DNA of 64,000 nucleotides from VXNE01 sp965217825 (GCA_965217825.1 OZ244571.1:3410001-3474000), one strand, 5' to 3'; shown: positions 53,810-64,000, counted from the first letter of the stretch. Translations and numbers: made by a program. The notes: generated by a model not told the origin, from the letters alone.

Positions 53810-54575
53810 GAACTAGGTAGTCTGATCGGTAAGACGGTTGACTGTACACTCCGTGGTGCCAAACTGCGGTCCGCAAGTTGTAGTGTCCCCCCGCATCCCG
53901 TGCACGCAAAGCAGCCCCCGCTATCGACGTCGGCTCGAAGGACGCGCGACTTGAGAAGCAGTCGTTGCCGTGAAGCGACGCAAATGCCGCCACCAAGATC
54001 CGCCCCTCGTCCAACTCGAACAGGTTGTAGCCTGTCCCTCGTTGAATGGGAAACTTGAGATCGCAGCCCTCGTAGAAGCGATCCACGAAATCCCAGTACC
54101 TATCCAACCTTTGCGAATAGCGATCCGGGTCCGACACCCTGTACAGCTTACGTTCCTTCCAATCCCACCTGAACGGTGAGTTCGGTAACTCCAATTCGTC
54201 CAGTACATCGCCCGGTTCCTCGCCTGGCCGAACGGGAGTCATGCCGCTAAACGCCGTATTCCAGCAACAGTCGTGGTTTCCGGGGACCATGACCACACGC
54301 GTCCGGTCGCCGGCAAACAGCCTTTCCGCCAGCTCTGTAAGGAACTCCATTGCGACTTCATACTGCTGCGCGATCTCTTCACCAAACCCTTGTTGTCCGA
54401 GCTTCGCCCCCGAGATGATGTCCCCGCTGACGACCATCGCGTCCGGTGACCTTATCGTCGGCGTCTCAATCCCATACCGGTCGCCATCGGCCAGAAGCGA
54501 CGCAATGAGGGTGTCGTTCGATATCGGTTCCGTCTCAGACCTGTGCAGGTCCGACAGATGGAGAATCGAGAACAT
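53810..54575 (-). pseudogene. N-terminal part of a metallophosphoesterase gene
   Basis: From the ATG at 54575 the frame reads MFSILHLSDLHRSETEPISN with the D-x-H motif (Asp9, His11), VVSGDII (Gly-Asp 51-52), MVPGNHDCCW (about 97-105) and TAVWHHGVYSQPSYRSDYL. These are the calcineurin-like phosphoesterase metal ligands except the final GHxH, which lies beyond the insertion sequence at 51355-52130. The enzyme would hydrolyse phosphomonoesters or phosphodiesters, possibly nucleotides or nucleic acid. Confidence 0.82.
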
Positions 54576-55275
54576 TCGCCGGCCAGAGTTCCCTGTTGAG
54601 GGCGCAGGGTACGGACCAGCCCCACCGCTTACAACCTGCCTTCGCCATTTGGGCAACAATTGACCCGTTGCCCCTTGACGTGCATCCATAGCTGACCCTC
54701 GCGGCATCCCCCCGTTTGCCGTCAACCGCCGCCATGCGCCAACTCCGCGGCAAGTTACTGGGACATTGCGTGCCTTGGGCCGACCTCCTCCGATTCTTGA
54801 TCTCCGCCGCCCCCCACCGCATAGTCACGCCACGCCAGTTCCTGGGTCGCCCTGCAAGCCCATTGGCACCGCGCGCCTACTGAGTTTTTCGGCAGTCGTC
54901 CACGTTGGTTGCCGGTCCTACCGGCCATTGGCGCGATACCCCAGTGTCATGTCTCGATACTGTTCCGCTGAACCCATCCACGCCGGACTGGAGCCGTGAG
55001 GCTCTGGAACACGACGCCGAGACATGTGGCCCCCGCAGCGTCAGGCGAATCAGGACATCCGAAGTTCCTTGCCGAACTAGCGTCTCAGCGTTCGCTGCCT
55101 TGGCGGCGACTCCTTCACAACCGACCAAATGACGAGGCCCGTTCGACCGCCTCATCAGACATCAAGACGGAGTGGGCATCACGTACTTGCCGCAGCAGTG
55201 ATAATAAAAGTTGATAACTAATTCAATATTATGCTTAAAAATGCAATAAAAATATAAACATATATTAATATAGCG
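54576..55275. other. Non-coding stretch at the island edge
   Basis: About 700 bp upstream of the phosphoesterase with no supported gene. The last 75 bases (about 55200-55275) are very AT-rich, ending in ATATTAATATAG next to the decayed tRNA copy. It likely contains the promoter of the phosphoesterase-GHKL pair and the island end. Confidence 0.5.
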
Positions 55276-55381
55276 GCGGGGAGGGAGGGATTATTCGCCA
55301 CCTAGCGGCGGCTCGAGTCGAACCCTCGATGAGCCTTTGACCGATACTCCCTTGGCAGGGGAGCTTTCGGCAACCTCTCCG
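55276..55381 (-). pseudogene. Decayed tRNA-Ser copy
   Basis: The minus strand resembles tRNA-Ser(GCT) at 48679-48770, with the anticodon stem CTCCC/GGGAG kept, but the D-arm is shortened, the anticodon would read GCC, and about 28 extra bases interrupt the T-arm. It cannot fold as a normal tRNA. Confidence 0.85.
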
Positions 55382-55543
55382 GGGGCGGGGATTGTAGCAC
55401 CGGGTCGTCAGTCCTTGACGGGCGGGTCGGACAGGTCGAACGCGGAGTGGATCGCGCGAACCGCGAGTTCCAGGTAGCGTTCGTCGACAACGACGGAGAT
55501 CTTGATCTCCGAGGTCGAGATCATGCGGATGTTGATGTTGTCT
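55276..55543 (-). repeat. Right copy of the lysC-tail/tRNA-Ser direct repeat
   Basis: Pairs with 48679-48931. In this copy the lysC tail is joined to the intact lysC gene while the tRNA is decayed; in the other copy the tRNA is intact and the lysC tail is detached. Confidence 0.85.
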
Positions 55544-56697
55544 GCGGCCAGCGCGTCGAACATGCGGGTCGCGACCCCTGCGTGGGAGCGCATGCCGACA
55601 CCGACGACCGAGACCTTGGCGATGCGGTTGTCGCCTTCGATGCCGCGTGCGTCGAGATCGGTACGGACCGCTTCCAGCAATTCGCGGGCACGGGCGTAGT
55701 CTTCGCGTTTGACCGTGAACGTGAAGTCGGTCGAGCCGTCGGCGCCGACGTTCTGCACGATCATGTCGACCTCGATCAGCGCGCCCGCGATCGGGCCGAG
55801 GATTTTCGAGGCGATGCCGGGCACGTCCGGGACGCCGAGGAGCGTCAGCTTCGCCTCGTCGCGCGAGTACGCGATACCCGATACGACGGGTTGTTCCATG
55901 TCCTTTTCCTCCGTCGTGATAAGCGTACCGTCTCCTTCGCCGAAGCTGGAGAGCACTCGCAGGGGCACACCGTATTTGCCGGCGAACTCCACCGAGCGCG
56001 GATGCAGCACCTTGGATCCGAGGCTCGCCATTTCCAGCATCTCTTCGAAGGTCACCACATCAAGCATCGCCGCGCCTTCGACGATGCGGGGGTCGGCGGT
56101 GTATACGCCGTCCACATCCGTGTAGATGCGGCATTCGTCGGCTTCGATGGCGGCGGCCACGGCCACGGCCGTGGTGTCGGAGCCGCCGCGACCGAACGTC
56201 GTCATGTTGCCGTGGGCGTCGATGCCCTGGAAGCCCGCGATGATCGGGGTCACGCCGTTTTGCAGATCATCGTTCAGGGCGGTCGTGTCGACGTGTTCTA
56301 TCCGCGCCCTGGTATGCGCGCCATCGGTCAGAATCCGGACCTGCCAGCCGAGATAGGACTTCGCGGCGAAACCCCGCTCGATCAGCGCCATGGCCAGCAG
56401 CGCGATCGTCACCTGCTCTCCCGACGACAGCAGCACGTCGCGTTCCCTGGGGGCGACCGCTTCGCCCACCTGCCGCGCGAGCCGCTCCAGCCGGTCCGTC
56501 TCCCCGCCCATCGCGGAAACGACGACGACGATTTCCTCGCCAGCATCGAGACTACGCGCGACGCGGTCCGCGACCGCGTGAATGCGTTCGACACTGACGA
56601 CGGATGTTCCGCCGTACTTGTGTACGTATCGCGGCGCTGCCCGCGAGGATTCGCTCCCTCGCGCGCCCCCGCCGAGGGCTGTTGATCGATGTTCCAT
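55408..56697 (-). CDS. lysC: Aspartate kinase
   Basis: This encodes 429 residues. The catalytic N-terminus shows VHKYGGTSVVSVERI, TFGRGGSDTTAVAVAAAI and CRIYTDVDGVYTADPRIV. The C-terminal ACT domains include MIVQNVGADGSTDFTFTV and INIRMISTSEIKISVVVDE. It phosphorylates aspartate in the first step of lysine, threonine and methionine synthesis, normally under feedback control through the ACT domains. The start chosen gives about 20 extra residues before the family start. Its last 44 codons appear to have been replaced by a diverged copy during island insertion. Confidence 0.95.
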   Translation of the reverse strand: MEHRSTALGGGARGSESSRAAPRYVHKYGGTSVVSVERIHAVADRVARSLDAGEEIVVVVSAMGGETDRLERLARQVGEAVAPRERDVLLSSGEQVTIALLAMALIERGFAAKSYLGWQVRILTDGAHTRARIEHVDTTALNDDLQNGVTPIIAGFQGIDAHGNMTTFGRGGSDTTAVAVAAAIEADECRIYTDVDGVYTADPRIVEGAAMLDVVTFEEMLEMASLGSKVLHPRSVEFAGKYGVPLRVLSSFGEGDGTLITTEEKDMEQPVVSGIAYSRDEAKLTLLGVPDVPGIASKILGPIAGALIEVDMIVQNVGADGSTDFTFTVKREDYARARELLEAVRTDLDARGIEGDNRIAKVSVVGVGMRSHAGVATRMFDALAADNINIRMISTSEIKISVVVDERYLELAVRAIHSAFDLSDPPVKD

Positions 56698-56727
56698 TTT
56701 CTTAGTCGATGTTGGGGTGGGTCAGCG

Positions 56728-59394
56728 TCAAGCGACGCGCTCTTCCACCCATTTTCTGACCGAGGCGAGCGCCGCCGGCAGCGCTTCCGGCTTGTCGCCG
56801 CCGCCGCCTCGGGCCATATCCGGCCGGCCGCCACCGCCCTTGGCACCAACCTGCAGGCCGACGAAGCGGATGACGTCGCCGGCGGGGAATCGTTCGGTCA
56901 GGTTCTTCGTCACGCCCACGGTCAGGTTGACGCGGCCGCCGTTCACCTGTCCGAGCACGATGACGGCGGTGCCGAGTTTGTCCTTGAGCCGGTCCAGCGT
57001 CGTCAGCACGGCTTTGGAGTCGCCTTCCACCTGGGCGCCCAGCACCTGGATTCCGCCGACATCCACCGCTTCGCTGGCGAGATCGAATCCGCGCGACTGC
57101 GCGAACCGGGCCTTCAGCGTCTCCAGTTCCTTCTGCAGCGACCTGGCTTGCTGCGACAGGGATTCAACCTTTTCCAGCAGGTTCTCGCGGCCACCGCCGA
57201 CGACTTGACCGATGCGGGCAATCAACTGTTCCGCACCCCGTGCGTGCGCGACGGCGCGTTGGCCGGTGAGCGCCTCGATGCGCCGGGTTCCCGCCGCAAC
57301 GCTGGATTCCGATGCGATGCACATGAATCCGATATCGCCGGTGCGCCGTACGTGCGTGCCGCCGCAGAGCTCGACCGAGTAGTCGCCGCCCATGGCAAGC
57401 ACGCGCACCACGTCGCCGTACTTCTCGCCGAACAGTGCGATGGCGCCCTTGTCGATCGCCTCGGCGTAGGGCATCTGCTCCACAACAGCGGTCGAGTTCT
57501 CGCCGATGCGCGCGTTCACTTCGAGTTCGATGGTGCGCAACTCGCTGTCGCTGAGCGGCGCCGGGTGCGAGAAGTCGAAGCGAAAGCCTTCCGGCCCGAC
57601 GCGCGAACCTCTCTGCTGGACGTGGACGCCCAGATTGCGGCGCAGCGCCGCATGCAGCAGATGGGTGGCAGAGTGGTTGCGCACGATATTCCATCGACGC
57701 TCGCCGTCGACCGTCGCGGTCACACGCTGGCCGACCATGAGCGCGCCCTCCTCCACTGTGCCGCGATGCAGATGTTGTCCACCGCCCCGGCTGGTGTCCG
57801 CCACGGCGAACCGGGTGCCATTCGCCGCGATCACTCCCGTATCGCCGACCTGGCCGCCGGACTCCGCATAGAAAGGCGTGCGGTCAAGCACGACATAGCC
57901 CGACTCCGAGGTTTCCAGGCGCTCCGTCTGCACCGGGGCCGCTCCGCTACCAGCGTGTTCCGGCAGTTTGAACAGCGATACCACGTTCGCCTCAACTTCC
58001 AGTGCTTCGTACCCTTCGAATCGCACTTCGGAATCGATCTGCACGCGCTGTTCGGCGCTGGCATCGAATCGGCCGGCCCGCTGCGAGCGCAGCCGCTGCG
58101 CCTGCATGGCGGATTCGAAACCCTCCATGTCCACGTCGAGGCCTCGCTCGCGCGCGACATCGGCGGTCAGGTCCGCCGGAAAACCGAAGGTGTCGTAGAG
58201 TTCGAAAACCACCTGACCGGGAATCGTCTCGCGGACGCCCCGTTCCTGGCCCGCGTCAGCGGGCACGAAAGCCGCGATGTGCTTGTCGAGCAGGGCCATG
58301 CCCCGATCAAGGGTTCTCGCGAAGCGCTCTTCCTCGGCGAGAAGGATCGCCGCGATGCTGTCCTTGCGCTCGGCGATCCACGGATACGCCTCGCCCATCT
58401 CCGCAGCCAGGGGCGCCACGAGTCGATGGAAGAACGGTTCATGCAGGTCCAGTTTGTGTCCGTGGCGCAGCGCGCGGCGGATGATGCGCCGCAGCACGTA
58501 GTCCCGATCCTCGTTGCCCGGCATCACGCCTTCCGCGATCAGAAAGGCGGTGGAACGAATGTGGTCGGCGATGACGCGCAAGGATGCGTTGGTCAGCATC
58601 TCGGTCTCGTCGTCGAACCCGGCCATGCGCCCGGCCGCGATGACGATCCCGCGGAAAACGTCGGTCTCGTAGTTCGAATGAACGCCCTGGGAAATCGCCG
58701 CCGCGCGTTCGAGACCCATGCCCGTATCGACGCCGGGACTCGCCAGGGGCGCGAGTTCGCCGTCCGCCGACCGGTCGTATTGCGGGAACACCAGGTTCCA
58801 GATTTCGAGGAAGCGGTCGCCCTCCTCTTCCGGCGACCCCGGTGGTCCTCCGGCGACCGAGGGGCCCTGATCGTAGAAGATCTCCGAGTCCGGCCCGCAG
58901 GGACCGGTGTCGCCCATGGCCCAGAAATTGTCCGGATGTTCGATCACCCGCTCCCGGGGCATGCCAATTTTGCCGATCCAGAGTTCGCGGGCCTCGTCGT
59001 CGGTCGGATGCACCGTCACCCATAGCCGGTCCCGGTCGAACGCGAGGACGCCGGTGACGAATTCCCACGCCCAAACGATCGCGTCCTCCTTCGAATAGCT
59101 GCCGAAGCTGAAGTTGCCGAGCATTTCGAACAACGTCTGGTGGCGGGCGGTATAGCCGACATTTTCGAGATCGTTGTGCTTGCCGCCGGCGCGCACGCAT
59201 AGCTGGCAGGAAACCGCCCGATCAAAGCCCGGGCGTTCGCGGCCCGCCAGCGCGTCCTTGAACTGGACCATGCCGGCGTTGGTGAACAACAACGTCGGAT
59301 CGTTGCCAGGAACGAGGCTGCTGGATTTGACGACCTTGTGGCCGCGAGCCGCGAAGAAGTCGAGGTAAGCGGCTCGAATCTCGGCAGTTTTCAC
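56728..59394 (-). CDS. alaS: Alanyl-tRNA synthetase
   Basis: This encodes 888 residues, a usual size. The N-terminal catalytic domain begins IRAAYLDFFAARGHKVVKSS, with VPGNDPTLLFTNAGMVQFKD. The editing domain has HSATHLLHAAL and CGGTHVRRTGDIGF, the zinc-binding His and Cys residues. The C-terminal domain ends with a Gly-rich GGGGRPDMARGGGGDKPE. It charges tRNA-Ala and removes misacylated Ser. It lies between recX and lysC in one run of minus-strand genes. Confidence 0.97.
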   Translation of the reverse strand: MKTAEIRAAYLDFFAARGHKVVKSSSLVPGNDPTLLFTNAGMVQFKDALAGRERPGFDRAVSCQLCVRAGGKHNDLENVGYTARHQTLFEMLGNFSFGSYSKEDAIVWAWEFVTGVLAFDRDRLWVTVHPTDDEARELWIGKIGMPRERVIEHPDNFWAMGDTGPCGPDSEIFYDQGPSVAGGPPGSPEEEGDRFLEIWNLVFPQYDRSADGELAPLASPGVDTGMGLERAAAISQGVHSNYETDVFRGIVIAAGRMAGFDDETEMLTNASLRVIADHIRSTAFLIAEGVMPGNEDRDYVLRRIIRRALRHGHKLDLHEPFFHRLVAPLAAEMGEAYPWIAERKDSIAAILLAEEERFARTLDRGMALLDKHIAAFVPADAGQERGVRETIPGQVVFELYDTFGFPADLTADVARERGLDVDMEGFESAMQAQRLRSQRAGRFDASAEQRVQIDSEVRFEGYEALEVEANVVSLFKLPEHAGSGAAPVQTERLETSESGYVVLDRTPFYAESGGQVGDTGVIAANGTRFAVADTSRGGGQHLHRGTVEEGALMVGQRVTATVDGERRWNIVRNHSATHLLHAALRRNLGVHVQQRGSRVGPEGFRFDFSHPAPLSDSELRTIELEVNARIGENSTAVVEQMPYAEAIDKGAIALFGEKYGDVVRVLAMGGDYSVELCGGTHVRRTGDIGFMCIASESSVAAGTRRIEALTGQRAVAHARGAEQLIARIGQVVGGGRENLLEKVESLSQQARSLQKELETLKARFAQSRGFDLASEAVDVGGIQVLGAQVEGDSKAVLTTLDRLKDKLGTAVIVLGQVNGGRVNLTVGVTKNLTERFPAGDVIRFVGLQVGAKGGGGRPDMARGGGGDKPEALPAALASVRKWVEERVA

Positions 59395-59427
59395 CGTCGC
59401 GATCCCCGATCTTGAAAAGGCGGCGGA

Positions 59428-59937
59428 TTATACGGTCTGCGGGCCCAGCGTTCGATAGATGATGTCCGATGCGAACCCGCGCGCCGCGAGGAAGCGGGCA
59501 CGCCGGGCCCACTCGGAGCGGTTGGCCGGCGGGCCGGCGGCGTTGCTTTCGTTGCCACCGGCACTGCCGTTGCCGAAGCGTTTGGTTTGCGCCGCCTGGG
59601 CGCGACGAAGCCAGAACTCATCGGGAAACGTGAGGGTGTCGTCGATGATGTCTTCCGCGATACCGCGGCTGCGCAGACCCGCGCGAATCTTGAGCGGGCC
59701 GTGACCGCGATCAACGCCGCGACGGACAAACGATTCGGCGAAACGCGCGTCGGACAACAGGTCACGGCGCGCGAGGTCGTCGAGGACGGCGTCCAACTGC
59801 GCTGTCGCCGCATCCGATGCGCGGCCGCGCAGCAACTTGCGGCGCAGTTCAAATCGGGAATGTTCGCGCGTGGCGAGAAGGCGCAGGGCACGCTCGGTCA
59901 GCGCCGCTTCGGTCAGTGGAGGTTGGCGCGCGCTCAT
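59428..59937 (-). CDS. recX: RecA regulator RecX
   Basis: This encodes 169 residues. The RecX three-helix repeats are visible: ALRLLATREHSRFELRRKL, VLDDLARRDLLSDARFAESF and GLRSRGIAEDIIDDTL. RecX limits RecA filament growth. It lies 27 bp downstream of recA and 33 bp upstream of alaS. Confidence 0.92.
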   Translation of the reverse strand: MSARQPPLTEAALTERALRLLATREHSRFELRRKLLRGRASDAATAQLDAVLDDLARRDLLSDARFAESFVRRGVDRGHGPLKIRAGLRSRGIAEDIIDDTLTFPDEFWLRRAQAAQTKRFGNGSAGGNESNAAGPPANRSEWARRARFLAARGFASDIIYRTLGPQTV

Positions 59938-59964
59938 CGCCGTGTCGAAAGGGCCTTGCCGCGG

Positions 59965-61026
<1,062 letters not shown>

Positions 61027-61060
61027 ATTTGAGAATCTCCGCTGGATCAGAATGTGCGGA

Positions 61061-61080
61061 TACTGTATATCCGACCAGTA
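61061..61080 (-). promoter_or_regulatory. LexA (SOS) box upstream of recA
   Basis: On the minus strand the site is TACTG-N10-CAGTA, with both 5-bp ends matching the gammaproteobacterial consensus. It sits 35 bp upstream of the recA start, where repression by LexA is expected. Confidence 0.88.
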
Positions 61081-61263
61081 AGAAGTGCAACCGGCGCTTA
61101 GCAAAAAACTCGCGGAAAGCGTCATGTCCCACGACATTTTCGGCCCTGGCTTACAATAGGCTCTCCGCTGGCCGCCTGTTTTTCTTGATCGCGGGAACCC
61201 GTTGCAGTTGAGTCGAATTCCACATGCCGAATCGGCGTACGGTCGCAGGGCGTTCCGGGCGAA

Positions 61264-63831
61264 ATGAACACCTCGGCCCATACCCCGATGATGCAGCAGT
61301 ACCTGCGCATCAAGTCCGAGTTCCACGACATCCTGCTGTTCTACCGCATGGGCGACTTCTACGAGCTGTTCTTCGACGACGCCCGCGAGGCGGCGCGCCT
61401 GCTCGACATCACCCTCACCGCCCGGGGGCGCTCCGCGGGAAGTCCCATCCCCATGGCGGGCGTGCCCTTCCACAGCGTGGACGGCTACCTGGCGCGGCTC
61501 GCGCGCATGGGACGATCGGTCGCGATCTGCGAACAGATCGGCGATCCGACCACCTCGAAGGGTCCTGTCGAGCGCCGCGTGACGCGCATCATCACCCCGG
61601 GGACGCTGGCCGAAGATGGGCTGCTGGATCCGGACCGGGAGAGCGTGCTGGCGGGCGTGCATCCCGGCGGCGACGGCTGGGGGCTGAGCTGGCTCAACGT
61701 TTCTTCCGGAGAGTTCCGTATCCGCGAGTGCGATTCGACCGGCGAGCTGGTCGCGGAGCTGGACCGCATCGGCGCCACCGAACTGGTGGCGGCGGAAGAT
61801 GTCGACATCGACGCGGGCCGGGAGATCACGCGTCGTCCCGCCCTCGACTTCGATGTCGATCTCGCCGAACGATTCCTGACCGAGCACTTCGGCGTGCGCG
61901 ACCTGACGGGTTTCGGCATCGACCGGATGACCGCGGGTGTCGGCGCCGCCGGCGCGGTGCTGCGATACGCGCAGAACGCGCGGCGGCAATCTCTCGAGTA
62001 CATCGACTCGGTCCGCCGCTTTGAGGCCGGCGACCATGTGATCCTCGACCAGCGCACCCGGCGCAACCTCGAAATCGATTCCCGCCTCGATGGCCAGCCT
62101 ACGTTCCGAGGCACCGTTTACGGCGTCTTGAACGAGACGCACACGCCGATGGGCGCGCGGCTCCTGAAGCGCTGGCTCGCGGCACCGCTGAAGAACGCCG
62201 AAGCCGTGCGGGAACGCCAACGCGCGGTCATCGCCCTGATCGATGCGCGTGGCGCGGAGCGGCTTCGCCCCTCCTTAAGCGAAATCGGCGACATGGAGCG
62301 CATCGTCACGCGCATCGCGCTCCGCAGCGCTTCGCCGCGCGATCTCGCGAGGCTGCGCGCCAGCCTTGGCGTGTGGCCGGATATCCGCGCGCTGGTCGAC
62401 ACACTCGATGCGCCGGCCCTCGTTCGGCGTTTCGCCGCCCTGCCGCCCTTGCAGGAAGAACACGACCTGCTATGTCGCGCCGTCGTCGATCAACCGCCGG
62501 CGACGCTGCGCGAAGGCGGCGTCATCGCGCACGGATTCGATGAGAAACTCGACAGCCTGCGCGACCTCACGGAGAACGCCAGCGGCTTCCTTAGCGACCT
62601 GGAAGCGCAGGAGCGAGAACGCACCGGGATCGCGTCGCTCAAGGTCGGCTATAACCGGGTCCACGGCTACTACATCGAGACGAACCGCGCAGCCGCCTCG
62701 GACGTGCCCGCCGAGTACATCCGCCGTCAGACGTTGAAGAACGCCGAACGTTACATCACGCCGACGCTGAAGCGGTTCGAGGACGAGGCGCTGACGAGCC
62801 AGGCGCGGGCATTGCGCCGGGAAAGAGCGCTCTACGACAAGCTGTTGTCCCGCCTGGACGGGTCCGGCGCGACATTGCGGGCCGCGGGCGAAGCGCTGGC
62901 CGCGCTCGATGTGCTGGCCGCGTTCGCCGACCGCGCCGAGGCGTTGGGGCTGGTTGCGCCCGAGTTGACCGATGTCCCCGGCATGCACATTCGCGCGGGA
63001 CGCCACCTGGTCGTCGAGGCGGAGTCCGGTGCGCCGTTCGTGCCGAACGACCTCGACCTCGACGAATCACGGCGCATGCTGGTGATTACCGGGCCCAACA
63101 TGGGCGGAAAGTCGACCTATATGCGCCAGACCGCGTTGATCGCCCTGCTCGCCCACACCGGCTGTTTCGTCCCGGCGACGTCCGCCGTCATCGGGCCCAT
63201 CGACCGCATTTTTACCCGCATCGGCGCGTCCGACGACCTGACCAGCGGACGCTCCACCTTTATGGTCGAGATGAGCGAAACCGCCGACATCCTGCACAAC
63301 GCGACCCCCGAAAGCCTCGTGCTGCTCGATGAGATCGGACGCGGCACGAGCACCTACGACGGCCTCGCCCTGGCATGGGCGGCGGCGCGCCACCTGGCGA
63401 TTCGATTGCGCGCGTTCACCCTTTTCGCGACGCACTATTTTGAACTGACCGCGTTGCCGGAAGAGTTCCACGGCATCGCCAACGTCCACCTCGATGCGGT
63501 CGAACACGGCGCCGACGTGGTGTTCCTGCACATCGTCAAGGAAGGTCCGGCGAACCAGAGCTACGGCGTGCAGGTGGCGAAACTCGCCGGTGTGCCGGAA
63601 GCGGTGCTGGCGCTGGCACGCACGCGGCTGGCCCGGTTGGAGTCCCAACATCCGACCTGCGACACGCGCCAGGGGGACCTGTTCGCGCCGCCGCCCGACA
63701 TGATCGCGGAAGGCGCTGAAGAAGCGCGGGAAGAAAACGCGCTGCGCGAACGTCTACGGGAGGTCGATGCCGACGAGTTGACGCCGAAAGCGGCGCTCGA
63801 CCTCGTGTTTGATCTCAAGAACCTGCTGTAA
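61264..63831 (+). CDS. mutS: DNA mismatch repair protein MutS
   Basis: This encodes 855 residues. The N-terminal mismatch-binding domain has FHDILLFYRMGDFYELFFDD with the Phe-x-Glu. The ATPase has ITGPNMGGKSTYMRQTALIA and VLLDEIGRGTSTYDGLALAW. It recognises mismatches and recruits MutL. It is divergent from recA, with 237 bp between the two starts. Confidence 0.97.
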   Translation: MNTSAHTPMMQQYLRIKSEFHDILLFYRMGDFYELFFDDAREAARLLDITLTARGRSAGSPIPMAGVPFHSVDGYLARLARMGRSVAICEQIGDPTTSKGPVERRVTRIITPGTLAEDGLLDPDRESVLAGVHPGGDGWGLSWLNVSSGEFRIRECDSTGELVAELDRIGATELVAAEDVDIDAGREITRRPALDFDVDLAERFLTEHFGVRDLTGFGIDRMTAGVGAAGAVLRYAQNARRQSLEYIDSVRRFEAGDHVILDQRTRRNLEIDSRLDGQPTFRGTVYGVLNETHTPMGARLLKRWLAAPLKNAEAVRERQRAVIALIDARGAERLRPSLSEIGDMERIVTRIALRSASPRDLARLRASLGVWPDIRALVDTLDAPALVRRFAALPPLQEEHDLLCRAVVDQPPATLREGGVIAHGFDEKLDSLRDLTENASGFLSDLEAQERERTGIASLKVGYNRVHGYYIETNRAAASDVPAEYIRRQTLKNAERYITPTLKRFEDEALTSQARALRRERALYDKLLSRLDGSGATLRAAGEALAALDVLAAFADRAEALGLVAPELTDVPGMHIRAGRHLVVEAESGAPFVPNDLDLDESRRMLVITGPNMGGKSTYMRQTALIALLAHTGCFVPATSAVIGPIDRIFTRIGASDDLTSGRSTFMVEMSETADILHNATPESLVLLDEIGRGTSTYDGLALAWAAARHLAIRLRAFTLFATHYFELTALPEEFHGIANVHLDAVEHGADVVFLHIVKEGPANQSYGVQVAKLAGVPEAVLALARTRLARLESQHPTCDTRQGDLFAPPPDMIAEGAEEAREENALRERLREVDADELTPKAALDLVFDLKNLL

Positions 63832-63862
63832 AATACGCGGCCCCAATCAGACGAGGACACAC

Positions 63863-64000
63863 ATGACTTTCGTTATCGGCGAAGCCTGCATCAAGTGCAA
63901 ACTGACGGACTGCGTCGAGGTGTGTCCAGTCGACTGCTTTTACGAAGGGCCGAACATGCTTGTCATCCATCCCGACGAGTGCATCGATTGCGCCCTGTGC
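63863..64000 (+). CDS. fdxA: 7Fe ferredoxin FdxA (partial, runs off the window)
   Basis: The first 46 codons are present. MTFVIGEACIKCKLTDCVEV then CPVDCFYEG and CIDCALC show the Cys clusters of the 3Fe-4S and 4Fe-4S centres of FdxA-type ferredoxin. It starts 32 bp after mutS, a common gammaproteobacterial neighbour. The gene continues past the right edge. Confidence 0.9.
   Translation, partial: MTFVIGEACIKCKLTDCVEVCPVDCFYEGPNMLVIHPDECIDCALC

Noticed and set aside
48679..55543. Integrase-driven element at tRNA-Ser with its own recombinase
   Set aside because: No tyrosine or serine recombinase is encoded between the repeats; the only recombination gene is the transposase of the nested IS.
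56689..59025. Plus-strand ORF of 778 codons
   Set aside because: It is antisense to alaS, which has all expected motifs; long antisense frames are common at this base composition.
61027..62220. N-terminal extension of recA of about 400 codons
   Set aside because: It is antisense to mutS and passes through the recA promoter and LexA box.

Overview
The window is high-GC chromosomal DNA, most likely from a gammaproteobacterium. The right end carries the order ferredoxin (fdxA) / mutS divergent from recA-recX-alaS-lysC-tRNA-Ser, which is a typical gammaproteobacterial arrangement. YceH and an oadGAB sodium pump fit the same group. No 16S gene is present, so the genus cannot be given.

Layout. 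(1) 1-3167: a secreted protein, a hypothetical protein, and two glycosyltransferases of the arsenosugar-type pair. (2) 3199-12814: a compact integrated element of about 9.6 kb bounded by a 23-bp repeat of the 3' end of tRNA-Arg(CCT). It encodes integrase, an AlpA-like regulator, a DnaB-N/RepA-type replication protein, large terminase, major capsid, prohead protease and portal, but no tail or lysis genes. This is the layout of a capsid-forming phage satellite (cf-PICI type). (3) 12952-31288: ordinary chromosome with patches of accessory genes: a ZnuD-like TonB receptor, a quinone-oxidoreductase-like enzyme, a DUF5916 outer-membrane protein, a VapBC pair, a DUF418 protein, oadGAB, tRNA-Arg(ACG), yceH, a cation transporter, an aspartic protease and a MaoC-like dehydratase. 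A 31-bp inverted repeat containing the 3' end of oadB flanks a lipoprotein gene and a phospholipase-D remnant. (4) 31303-34916: a decay zone of gene fragments around one intact sulfatase gene. (5) 34917-36150: an IS630-family element that ends inside the stop codon of brxL. (6) 36150-48665: a complete BREX type 1 operon, brxA-brxB-brxC-pglX-pglZ-brxL, on the minus strand, starting 13 bp after tRNA-Ser(GCT). (7) 48679-55543: a second island lying between two diverged copies of the lysC tail plus tRNA-Ser. It holds a two-gene module of metallophosphoesterase and Hsp90-like GHKL ATPase, with the phosphoesterase gene split by an ISNCY-like element. (8) 55408-64000: lysC, alaS, recX, recA (with a LexA box), mutS and the start of fdxA.

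How it fits together. The lysC/tRNA-Ser junction has collected two adjacent islands, a BREX phage-defence operon and a phosphoesterase/GHKL module of unknown role, and the tRNA-Arg(CCT) gene holds a phage satellite. The most novel-looking items are the satellite with its highly structured 600-bp non-coding centre, the phosphoesterase-GHKL pair, and the way its island replaced the 3' end of lysC with a diverged copy. Calls rest on reading translated sequence and motifs; no database search was run.
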